Positions 38,845-49,553 of a stretch of 64,000 nt of DNA are shown here, piece after piece. The stretch spans positions 16,932,257 through 16,996,256 of the forward strand of contig OZ038433.1 in NCBI GenBank assembly GCA_964036275.1. Direction: 5' to 3'. The translations under genes and the position numbers were made by a program. How positions within the stretch are numbered: position 1 is the stretch's first letter; every line of letters begins with the position of its first letter. Source of the DNA: Litoditis marina (Eukaryota > Nematoda > Chromadorea > Rhabditida > Rhabditidae). A model generated the notes under the pieces. The model searched no databases and had not been told where the DNA came from. It was given only the letters and a program-made list of their open reading frames with translations.

Positions 38845-39625
38845 AAATTCGCCAACCGAGCGAAAACTAGCAAAAAAGGCTAAGCGCCACCCTTTCTTGG
38901 CCAAGTGAGCAAGATTTAATCGTCAAAATTAGTTCCTTAATTCAAATAGCCACATTTTGGCATATTACCACCGCCAACGGAGCGGAAACTAGCATAAAAC
39001 TAAGTACTCAACGTTATATCCTCCCTATAGCATCCATATTCCATACTTCGCCGAGCGAGCAAAAATTGACCGTAAAAATAGTTCATTCATTCAAATAGCC
39101 ACGTTTAAGCATATAACCTTCGCCAACCAAGTGGAAAAATAGTGTAAAACGAAGAACACAGCGTGTTAGCCACTGCATGGCATGTATACTCCGCCAACAG
39201 AGCGAAAATATATGGACTGTCAAAAATGGTTCATTAATTCAAATAGCCGCATTTTGGCATATAACCTTCGCCAATAGAGCGGAAAACTAGCATAACATAA
39301 AGTACTCAATCTTATAACCACCGCGTGGCCTGTTACCTCGCCAACCGAGCGAAAATATAATGACTGTCAAAATGGTTCCTTATCAAAATAGCCACATTTT
39401 GGCATAAACCTTCGCCAACGAAGCGGAAAACTATCATAAAATAAAATAATCATTGTTATTGCCACCGCGTGGCCTTCGCCAACCGAGCGAAAATGTAATA
39501 ACGGTCGAAATAAGTTCGTTAGTTCAAATGGCCCCCTTTGGGCTTATTAACTTCGCCAACCGAGCGTAAAATAAAGAACACAACGTTATAGCTACCAACT
39601 TCGCCAACCGAGCGACAAATTACTG
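38845..39625 (+). repeat. Degenerate array of CGCCAACCGAGCG hairpin motifs
   Basis: About eleven copies of the word CGCCAACnGAGCG recur at intervals of about 65-80 bp. The spacers also repeat (AAATAGCCACATTTTGGCAT; GTACTCAACGTTATA). Motifs ending GCGGAAA and GCGAAAA alternate, so the true unit is a dimer of about 145 bp. Each motif can form a 4-5 bp stem (TTCGC/GCGAA) with a 7-base loop. Confidence 0.75.
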
Positions 39626-39771
39626 TCGAAATTAGTTTACTAATTTGTATAACCACCACTTAGCACACTTACATCGCCTTCAAAAGTCGAATGATAATGC
39701 TGACTTAACGTTAACCACTAAAAACTGAAAACGCCGAAAATACCAGACTAAGAGAAAATTAAGAGCAGGTT

Positions 39772-39960
39772 ACATCTACTTAACTTCCCGCAATCGGGAT
39801 ATTACTCTACATTCAACCAAAACCTTAATCACCTAACCAAAGCAGAGAAGCAACAGGAATGACCTCTCCCCTCCACTCTAAGCCACGCCCCTTTCTGCCG
39901 CCAAAAACACGCTCCAAGGTACCGTATCTCATTTCTTTTCGCGCACGCGAAAAATATGCT
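39772..39960 (+). repeat. Duplicated block A, copy 2
   Basis: These 189 bp, from ACATCTACTTAACTTCCC to GCGAAAAATATGCT, match 34445-34633 almost perfectly. Confidence 0.9.
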
Positions 39961-40992
39961 ATTCATCTAATTGTTTAATTTGAAAGATGTGTTGGTATTA
40001 GAGAGCTAGAGTTGTTTATAAGTCGTCATTCAGTCATTTATCTCCTGTTAGAGTCCAGAAAATGCACACATTGTTCTGCTATAGTTACTTAATACTACTG
40101 TTCCTAAGTTATTTATATATGCTTGTTCATGTATCTTACTAAACATTGTAGGTTTATAGAAGTTGTTTTCTCTATCCGATGTTAATATTGTTCATCTTCA
40201 ATGGTGGACGATGATAAAAGGACAGGGCCCGGGCATCGGCCGGGCGAAAATCAGGCGATAGTCAGGGTGAGTTAGCTTTCATTTTAAAACTTATAAAATT
40301 TGCATGACCTGAAACTAGAGAATTATGAGGTAATCTAGCTGCTGAAAACTCATTTCAGCCTGAAAAACCTAGAAATACCTGGAATTACCCAGTTTCAGGC
40401 TATTTCAGCCTTGAACTTTCGCGAAGTTGGAACGAAAACACTCTGATGTATTATATTCTTTGTTATTTGATGTGTTTTGTTGCAGTTCAAATGTAAACCG
40501 GCTAGTATGACTCATTTGATACAGATAAACCTGGGATTACTTGCTGTGCTCTAAATCAGTTGAACAGCAGTATTGAGAGAACAACGTTAATCATTTCAAC
40601 TCTATATGTAATTCTCCGTTGATGAGTAACCAAAATTTCACATGAATCATCTAATTGAATCGATTTCAAACAGTTTAATTACGTGCATTTCCGATAAACA
40701 TTAAATGTGTACGGTAAAATTTGTCAACATGACGGTATATTGCGTATATCTCCAACGCGCGCGCTTTTTTTCGCTGTCTCAATTTTTATTAATTTTCTAA
40801 TTTGAATTAAACCTTATGCTTTGAACAAAAAAATTTACGTTGCTCTCCAAGCGAATGATCATATTTGGTTCGGTTCGTATTTTGTCTTTGTTCAGTTTAA
40901 GAAGTTGCGCAGCAGCAAAGTAAGTAAAACTAATGAAATGATAGTCTTGTCAGCCATTTCAATTTCAATTAGTTATCTTCATCAGTGAAAAC

Positions 40993-42330
40993 TGTGCGTG
41001 TACAAAATACGACACACCAAATGTGCGCCTCCAATCAAAAATATTTGGGCGCGAAAACACCGTAATTCAAATTTTTAACTACGGTATCTAAGAACATTTA
41101 GTTTTTTTGGAATTTTTTTGCTGGTTTTACTAATTATTGAATGATTTTCATGGATTTGGTGATGATTCCCTCAGTTTCATCTTCAATGGAAGTACTTAGA
41201 AAAATCAAACATTCTTATACGAACAAGAAACGATGAGATCATTGATATGATGAGTTGCTCACAGCTCATTATGGGGTATCTAGATTTACGATTACTCGCA
41301 ATATGTTTTTGGCTTTTGCATTTAAGTTGCATTTTAGAGAGAATGTCGCGTTTTTAGAAGCTGCAAAAATCAGCGAATAATCGAAAATCTCTGTTGAACA
41401 CCATATTGGAAAGGAACAAAACCGGTTTGATATATTGAAAATTTAAGTTTAGCACTTTCCTTTTGCATGTATTTCCTCTTCTGTGCTGGGAAATACAGCG
41501 CCAGTCCTCTCCGAAAATTTATCAAGCGTCCGAATCAAACATATTTCCGTTTACTGAACAAGGGACGGTGAAGTTCAGTTGAAATGTTCAGCCGCTTTTG
41601 AAAGGTTCTCGTATAATATTGTTGACTCGGAAATGTTTTGACTCAACCAAAGTTGCGGCAATGAGGGCGAAGATTCAAAAAGCTTTTTACTAATAGGAAG
41701 ACTGAGTACAAACTAGATTCAACAAGCCATCAGGGGTTTTGTTGGTAGTAATTGTAAACAAAGACAATGTGAAACTTGGGTGGTGCAGAACTAATTGTGC
41801 GTGTGGATTCGTGAGTATTTGCCCGCCAAATTTGACAGAAGAAATATCAATTAAGCTTTGAGATGTTTGAAATTAGACGAGGTACTACTTGTTATAAGCA
41901 CATGTGGTTGGAAATTAGATGACCTCTTCAATAACCAGTAGCCTCCTAACTACACAACCTGGAGCTAAACGCTATTGTCTAAACAAAAATATCTATACAT
42001 TTATAGCGTACGTGTACGAGAATGATAAAAAGTTACTATACAGCTTTGTAACACGTGTTCTTAGCAATCAGTAAAAACGCTTTGTTTATTAAACCCAACT
42101 TTGCGGTATGTTTGGAGTGACTTCGCTAATTTTCCTCACCAGACCATCCATTAGAAAACGAAAATTCCATCACGAGCCCCTATTCAAATTCTGAGAAAAA
42201 CAAGTGAAAACGACATAATAATTGAATGTTCTTAGATACCGTAGTTAAAAATTTGAATTACTGTATTCGCGCGCTCCAATTTTTTTGAATGAAGGCGCAA
42301 ACTAGGTGTGTCGTATTTTGTACACGCACA
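40993..42330. mobile_element. 1.34-kb element with about 105-bp terminal inverted repeats
   Basis: The outer ends TGTGCGTGTACAAAATACGA and their complement are identical for 26 bp; similarity continues imperfectly for about 105 bp to GGTATCTAAGAACATT. The flanks share GAAAAC (40987-40992 and 42331-42336), suggesting a 6-bp target duplication. No transposase-like ORF is present, so it is non-autonomous. The superfamily is uncertain. Confidence 0.75.
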
Positions 42331-42778
42331 GAAAACCCATTATAGGTTTCTCTTTTAGCTTTAGTGCTCGTCGATTTTTTCGTTAAGGCTACCATCTGGT
42401 TCGGTTTTCAGTTCAGTTTTCTACCCAGGTAACCAAAATAGCAGGTTCGGCTACCTTTTAAGGTTACATGGGTAGAAAATGAAGTGCACTCTGTACGAGC
42501 AACCATCTCGAAACACCGAATATCATTCCTGCTAACCTTATACTGTGGTTTCTTTTTCGGTCAGGTTAACGTTGGTCGGGGTAGGTAACCTGAAAAGAGT
42601 ACTCAAAATATCATGTATATTGTAAAATATCATATCATGTATTGCTCGCCATCTGGTTACCTGATAACCATGTACCTAACCAGATCCAGGTAACCTGGAA
42701 AGGTAACCAGAACTAGCCGGGTTGAGCGTTGGCTAATAGAATCTCTGTCTGCAGGCGTATCCTCCGTACGAGTCCGTG

Positions 42779-45700
42779 ATGAGTTCGCCCGAACGTATTC
42801 TGGAGGAAGGCTCCCCGCGAACCTCGCCCGAACACGCCACGCAACAGGATACACACGAGTCAGTTTTGGAAATTTGCTCATTTTCGGACATTGGGTTCAA
42901 GTGACGTAGTTATTAGGTAATGAACACAAACTATATTTGGTTGTTTCCTTGATGTGTAGTAAAAATCAACATGGGTGAAACGTAAAATCGCCTCTATATC
43001 TTCCTCCTACTTTGTACATCAGAGTGTCAAGTTAAAAGAGTTGAGAGTTAAATAAATACTCAGTCCCTGGACTGACTATTTTTTTGAACAAGTTCTCGTT
43101 TTCGTACAAATGAAAGAATTGCATTACATATTGAAAGTTGGCATTTTTTCGCCGAAAGTGGATAGGTTTTTCTAAATTTTCTATCTGCTTATCCAAAGAT
43201 GTTTTTCTCCGTTAATTCTCAAAGTACATTCATTCGATAGTCACATATTACTGATGTATGTCCGAGGGCGACGCAGGTGATTTTGAATGTTGTTTGATAT
43301 TTGACACGGTCAGAAGGTTGTAATATTACGTTTATTTGTTATTTTAATTTCCAGCACAAAGAACCTGCATCTGTACCACATTCTGGGAATCGAGAAAAAG
43401 GCGACGGAAGAGGAGATAAAGAAGGCCTACCGGAAATTGGCCCTGCGATATCATCCGGATAAAAATCTGGACGGAGACCCGGAGAAGACGGAAAAGGTAT
43501 GTTTTTGTTGTTTATCGATACCCCATTTGCAGTACTGTGGCCGTAATTTGTAAGCTCAAATAGCCGGGTAAGCTATTTGAGAAAAAAATCAATGCTTCAA
43601 TTCAGTTCATTTTTTTTATATTTTCTGCTAATCAAACGCAGGTTTGCTAGTTTTACATACAAGCAAGATACACCAAAATAAGTGAGACAGTAGTTCACAG
43701 TACACTATTTGAATTTCGCTCAAATACCTTACCCGCCTATTTGAGCTTACAAAATACGGCCACTGGCCTCTGCTCCGTTTAGTACGGAAAATCAAAATAC
43801 CCAATTTTTTAACTCTAGGGACCTGATTGTTACAAACTTTTTCTACATTGGAGACCTGAATCATAACATAATGTTTCTCCCAGATATGTCAGCTGGTGTA
43901 TGGCAAAAGCAGCCTGTTTTATGATTTTACGGCTATTTAATCACGTTTCCTAATTTTCCTTGTTCACTTGTTCTTGTACATACATGACGCGACTTTGTTG
44001 TGCTCAGAAGTTTATTGAAAATCAGGTGTTTTATGTGAATGACTAAACTGAAAACTGGTAGGGAAATGGGATCTTCAACAGTAAAGTTCGACAGTTATTG
44101 AAATTGGGTTAGTTTGAAATTTGAAATCCGTTTCGAAGGAAAACGGGTGAATCTATGAAATGAACTACCCAACAAAGTCGCCCTACGTTTGTTCTTGTAT
44201 ATCGGTTTATTTTCAGTTCAAGGAGATTAACTATGCCAATGGAATTCTGTCAAACCCGAAAAAGAGAAGGGTAAGTAGGTTTTTCCTTCGGATTTCTTAT
44301 TCTAAATTCTACAAACAAAATTGAAACATTTGAGATCGGAATTTCAGTTATAGGTGGTAGAATGAGTATAATGTTTACCAATACACCGTTCCTTATCACT
44401 CATTACCTATACAAATGGTAATGTTAACATGTTTTGTTGTTTTATTCTCTCATTCGCATAGGTTGTGAAGGAAATATACAAGTCTACTTTTAACAAGGAA
44501 CGATTCGTTATTCTTATTCAATTCAACACTTTGTGTTAGTTCAAGTGTTCAAGTGGCGAAGTTCTCACATTAACTAGCGGGACGACTTCTACCCTTTCAA
44601 TTGAAATTTGAGTTATAAGTCGTGCTTGAAGTTTGAAGTGAGGTAGGATGTTCTATCGTATGATTTTGATCAATATTTCATTGTACATGCCCCATTTTCT
44701 ATGATCTCTTCTGGTTCTGTTTAAAGTTTTGTTTAGAAGTTGAAGTAATGTAAAGAAAGTTAAAGTTTCATGGGTTAAAGTTTTATTTTTACTGGTTCTG
44801 CTTAAAGGTCTACGACGAAATGGGCGAAACTGGACTGAAGTTGATGGAACAATTCGGCGAGGACAATGAGGCTATTCTTACGTGGATGCTCAAACCATGG
44901 TTTAAGGTAGGATTCGGTAATATTCTTAACTTTCTTAAATTTATTCCTGTGGTTTCGCTTGGTTGAGCACCGACTCCAGTAAAGCTGTTCAAATAGCCGG
45001 ACAAATTCAAAGAACGGATTCCCTTTTTGCCGACATCCAGAAACGTTGCCTAGTTTGATAGAAAATCGGTCTTTGTCCACTTTTTGAATCGGAAAAGGGA
45101 TTCTTTTCTTGACGTTTTGTAGAATGGGTACACCTTACTGGCATACAACAGTAAAGTTGTCCGAATAGTCAGAAAAAATCTAAAACGGACTACTTTTTAG
45201 CCGAAAAGAAGACAAACGGTCTACTTTTGATGAAAAATTGTTAATTTTAACGTGTTCACATCTGAAAACGGCCTACTTTTTGTAGCTTAGTCGGACCTTA
45301 CTGGGGTATTCTTACTGGTGTTGAATTTGCCATACACACATATTGATTGATTCCAGTGGGTGTTCTTCGGATTCGGTCTTCTCACGTGTGGCTTCTTTTT
45401 CTGCTGTTGCGGATGTATGTGCTGCTGCAAGTGTTGTTGCAATTTCTGCTGTGGAAAATACGCGCCGCCACACGAGGATGACGAGGTACGCAATGTATTT
45501 TGTATTATTATTATTATCCCTTTACTCTAGCCTGTTAGGATTGGCAAGAGGCCAAAAGGTTCAGATAAGATCAGATTTTCAGGTCTTATTTTTCCCAACA
45601 AAAAAGTCCACTGCATGTTAATTTTCCTCATGATCTTGCAATCCCCCACACCCCCTAATGGCCTCAGAACATGAGAAAATGTGGGATTGTTTTACTCAAA

Positions 45701-48700
45701 GACAAAGTTTGTCAACACAAAGATAGCGCGTTTTCAGTTGTTCGAATAGACCCAAAATTTCCAAAAAATGAACTACGTTTGCCACTATTATTAAAAATGG
45801 TCTGTTTTTAAGGATATTAAACAAGTTTAACGTTTTTCAATCGAAAAACGATTCTCGTCGAATGGTCACACCTAACTGATGTGTGCTTGAATTGCGCGTT
45901 TGGTCATGTTTGCTGTTCCTAATCGGGCGCCGATTGTTTGTTTCTTCGCACCGAAAAGACTGACTCAACCATGGAATTCGGGGCTATTCTCACAAAAGGA
46001 AGGGCGATAGACCGACACATGTTATCATACACCAGCAAGGTTGTCCGAATAGTCAGAAAACTTCGAAAAACGGACTACTTTTGATGAATTATCCTGAATT
46101 TTCACGTCTTTATACTTGAAAACGGACTACTTTATGTCGCTAAGTCAGACCTTACTGGCCTATGCATGTTATGTGGTCATATTACATGTTGCCGAAATGT
46201 CGCGAACGTTTACGAAATAGGTGGGGGGGGGGAGGGGGTATAACTAGCAAACTAACCAACTGATTCTTTGTAACTGGTTGTAGTAATACCACGAGAGTAG
46301 TCTCCAAAGTAATACCTAGTTACAACTAGTTACAAAGAATCAGTTGGTTCGTTTGTTAGTTATAGGTATTAATTGAATTGAATGATTTGGGAGTAAGCTT
46401 CAAACTAATACCTATAACTGACAAACTAACCAACTGATTCTGTGTAACTAGTTGTAGTAATACCCCGGGATTAACCTTCAAATAGTCATAAAGTTCTTAA
46501 AGCCAACTCCTGTTACGCCAAATCATTTGAAGTTCACGAAATCATACATTTTCTTGCTTTTCCGCGACTTGTTCATTTCCCCTATTTTCAGTACCAGGCG
46601 GATGATTTGGACGACCTGGCCGACCCCCCGCAAGATGGTGACGTCATAATTATCAGTTCGCAACCGGGCGGAGCATCGGACGAGCAACAGGTACGCACAT
46701 ATTTCAGTGAAAACTCCTTCGATAGGCATTATTTGCATTTTCACGCCGTCGCCTCTCAATCTTTTACCATAGGTGAACTATCCCGTCAAAATGGCGCTCA
46801 TCCATGCTCATTTTTGGCCGTTTTCTGGAACTTACACCTATTTGCATAAGCAAAAACTGGTTGAAGCGCGTTGAACGAGAAACGAGAGAAAAAGCTTTTT
46901 TGCAGGGGTATCATGCCTTTTTTCCGGTTACGCACGTTCATTGTAGTTGCATTGGCAGTGAACTATTTTACCTATGCGACATACAGTATGACCACAGCCT
47001 CACAGACCGACTCAGAATAACTCGGGGTCTTACATAGTTATTGCCGGGAAATCTTTTTCAGTGAGGGTATCCAAATCTGTTTTTTGCTTCTTTTTCAAGT
47101 TTTTTTGAATTTCGAGAGGTTGAGTTTTGACTTCAAATAGAGAACTCTAAACAATGGGCTGCTTTACTGTTCAGGTTCAGGTTTTTATTCTGTGTATTTC
47201 AGACGCAGCGACCAGTCTCGCCGAAGGATGTCAAGATGACAGGACCCAATGGAGAACAACCATCCAGGGTGAGATACATAAGTAGAGGGGCCATAGTATC
47301 AGAGGTCAGGGGGATAGGCACGTGAGAGCGTGAATGTAGACCATTAGGATGTAGTATCAGAGGATCAGTTAGGTATAACGACGGGAAGAATCACACGTCA
47401 CGTGTACACGTGATATTGTACGTTAACGAATGCTAAAACGTTCCGTGGGTTTTTATCTAGTTTGTAGTTTCGAATACAAATTGCAATTCTGGATCAGTCA
47501 CAAGTTCTTGGCTCAATCACCGATCGCTCTAGACTTTGTTGTCACACATAATCACTACGTTTAATGGAAAATTCTACGTCCCCTCTCAAAACTCAAATAT
47601 TTCATGTTCGTTTTGTCTTTCGTAATTATCTAGAACCCGGGCTCTGGAAAACAGGCTGGAAGCTTTCTTTTTCCTGGCTTTTGATAATGTCGACAAATGT
47701 ATACAACAACTGATTTACATTTGAGTGATTTACATTCAATAGTTATGAGAATGTGCTAGATAAAAGTTGTTCAAAATTGTTTCATTCCTGATTCAAGGCT
47801 ATTTTGAGTTTCTCAGAACAACGCTAGGGAGAACATCATCAGCTGAACTCTTCTTCTTCTTCGGAGACTGAGAACCTGAAAACAGGGCGAAAATACTTAC
47901 TTTTCTCAAGAAAATTTAAGTAGGAATGACGTTTTTGCTTCACTAGTTCGCTGCAAATTATACAGAGTATGTTTTGATAGTTGGATTATAAGTCGTACCA
48001 CTACATAGACTAAGCACCCCTTTTATCATTTTCAATTCAATTTCGTTTCGCGTTTGAACTCGGTACTCACCTATGTATCTGTTCCTGTTGAACAATTCGG
48101 ACAGTGCGAACCAAATCATAAACGCCACAGCCATACCAGCCAAGAAGGAAAGCGACCAAGTGAACCACTCGGTGGTGCACCCACAAGATGGAATGGTTGG
48201 ACAGTTAGGGGGCAGAGACTCTACGCAGTGAATCGTAACAGATCCGATTTGATCCCGATCCTAAACAGAGACCAGTTAACAGCAGAAATGAGCACAAAGT
48301 TTCCCTACAGGCCTACAGCTATTACACTTTCCCACATTTGAACTTTGCAAAATCAGCCTAATTTCAAACCTTTTTGCCGCTTGCGGTGCATTTTGGTGCA
48401 CGCGGTGTTCAACCTGTGCTCACTCTAGTCAATATTTAACGGTTTATAGCGCAAAACCTATACTACTTACCACATTCACTAGTACACCAGTACAGGTCTA
48501 TTGTCTAGGCATCACACATGTAATTTGTAATTTGTCCATCGATATTCGCATTCTCCATCTCCGCACTACCGCAAAACGGAAATGAATGAATATTTCACTA
48601 TCTCACACATAGAAAAACAAATGGGTTCGTAGACAACTGACTGTGAATCTGACAGCTTGTCCGACGTACATCTTTTTGTCGGTAAAATCAGCAAAAGAGC

Positions 48701-49553
48701 AGGTGGAATCAGTGGCCATAGCCATGTTTTCCAATTTGTCATTGTCACTCATGTTATCTGAAATACAACAAATCAATGAAATTTAGTTCGAGGCTCAAAC
48801 CAAAAGGCGTACATATATGAAAAGTATGGGGCACTTAGGCAAACTGGCAGCGGGCATAGGACTGCATAGAACTGAAATACACTGTTTATAGCGACGACGG
48901 GTATCATATTACGTAGTACTATCAGAAAATAGCGGATTGGCCAGGGTTGACTGCGGGAAAAGGAGTAGTTTTTGTCACTTCTATCGTAACCGGGAACCCA
49001 AATGTCCCAAAACATTCGGGAATCTAGTTTTTTTTTTACTGAAGTTACGTTTTAAATTTCTGCAATCTTGTAGTTCGAATGTAACGTGCTTCCGATTGAG
49101 AAGTGACGATTCCTCCTTTTCAGTCAATCGGGTGGTTCAGGTTCATACACCGCCAAGGCCTCCCATTAAGGGGGGAGTCGTGAACAAATTCTTGTGAAAA
49201 GTAGGGGTTGCGAACTGTCAACTAACGATTTTCATACAAAATCAGCTATAATCGTACGGAAATTAGATGAATATCGCCGTTTTGGGGGTCGCGACACGAG
49301 AAAACACGGAGGGGTCGAGAGAATTTTGAAGGGTTAAGAGGCCCTTGGCGGTGTATGTTCAGGTTTTCAACCAACAACGTGTGGTCGTGTGGTTGTAAGA
49401 GGTTGTAATAGAAAAGAATATTCATTGAATATTCCTTTCTATCAATACTGATGTTAATAATAATTTCATTTGTGTTTCCAGCCGGCAGTGATCGCGATGG
49501 GCCCCCCTCCCACTTCATCCTCAGCTCCGCCTCTCTACGGAAGTATGGCATAG
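42779..49553 (+). CDS. dnj-14: Cysteine string protein (CSP), DnaJ family
   Basis: A synaptic-vesicle cochaperone that works with Hsc70 to keep exocytic proteins folded. Eight phase-consistent exons: 42779-42858, 43355-43496, 44217-44270, 44808-44906, 45357-45485, 46592-46690, 47203-47268, 49482-49553, giving 246 residues. It starts [13 protein letters not shown] domain follows ([20 protein letters not shown], catalytic HPD in LRYHPDKN), then a linker ([15 protein letters not shown]). Exon 5 encodes the cysteine string ([17 protein letters not shown]), normally palmitoylated and the vesicle anchor. The C-terminal tail is acidic then proline-rich, ending LYGSMA. The exon starts after ctgcag at 42755, so a trans-splice site or a 5' UTR intron is likely; a stop lies in frame just upstream. 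Exon 4 uses an unusual aaag acceptor. The last intron contains another gene on the minus strand. Confidence 0.92.
43532..43764. mobile_element. MITE with GTGGCCGTA ends, in dnj-14 intron 2
   Basis: The ends TGTGGCCGTAATTTGTAAGC and GCTTACAAAATACGGCCAC match 479-734. It includes the same GCCGGGTAAGCTATTTGAG internal repeat. Confidence 0.8.
44970..45315. mobile_element. Nested MITE-like repeats, CCAGTAAGGTTGTCCGAATAG family
   Basis: Intron 4 of dnj-14 carries two related stretches with ends resembling CCAGTAAAGTTGTCCGAATAG and GTCGGACCTTACTGG, and interior words AACGGACTACTTTTTAG. A shorter member is at about 46029-46159 in intron 5. Confidence 0.6.
46228..46470. repeat. Palindromic repeat AACTAACCAACTGATTC
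   Basis: Three alternating-orientation copies of AAACTAACCAACTGATTCT with GTAACTAGTTGTAGTAATAC follow a poly-G tract in intron 5 of dnj-14. It looks like a foldback element or nested pair. Confidence 0.7.
47799..48757 (-). CDS. Small single-pass membrane protein nested in dnj-14 intron 7
   Basis: Three minus-strand exons join in phase: 48642-48757 (ATG at 48752, five bases after a tatttcag acceptor that may be a trans-splice site), 48071-48260 and 47799-47875 (stop TAG). They encode about 125 residues. It starts [16 protein letters not shown]. The middle exon has a cysteine cluster ([10 protein letters not shown]) and then one clear membrane helix ([20 protein letters not shown]). The tail is lysine-rich ([11 protein letters not shown]) and ends VVLRNSK. 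Donors are A|gtcagt and G|gtgagt; acceptors are ctgtttag and gttttcag. I do not recognise the family. It lies wholly inside the 2.2-kb last intron of dnj-14, on the opposite strand. Confidence 0.7.
49144..49357. mobile_element. hAT-like MITE, CATACACCGCCAAGG ends
   Basis: The inverted ends CATACACCGCCAAGG and CCTTGGCGGTGTATG are flanked by an exact 8-bp duplication, TTCAGGTT (49136-49143 and 49358-49365), pointing to the hAT superfamily. It lies in the last intron of dnj-14. Confidence 0.85.

Larger units (their letters stand above)
31301..42754. other. Gene-poor, repeat-rich interval
   Basis: No exon with both splice sites and recognisable residues was found. Contents are entered separately: duplicated blocks (32382-32585, 34445-34836, 39772-39960), a poly-G tract (about 34423-34444), a 474-bp tandem repeat (35600-36740), a GC hairpin (about 37398-37425), a hairpin-motif array (38845-39625) and an inverted-repeat element (40993-42330). 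The last part (42370-42740) is rich in GGTAACC words. A short open frame at 33242-33454 has no supporting context. Confidence 0.5.

Noticed and set aside
38845..39625. CRISPR-like regularly spaced repeats
   Set aside because: The spacers are themselves repeated, so this is a degenerate satellite-type array.
49141..49197. Alternative last exon of dnj-14 ([18 protein letters not shown]), in phase after ggttcag
   Set aside because: It lies almost entirely inside a hAT-like MITE (49144-49357) with a clear 8-bp target duplication, so the tidy frame is probably chance. Transcript data could still revive it.
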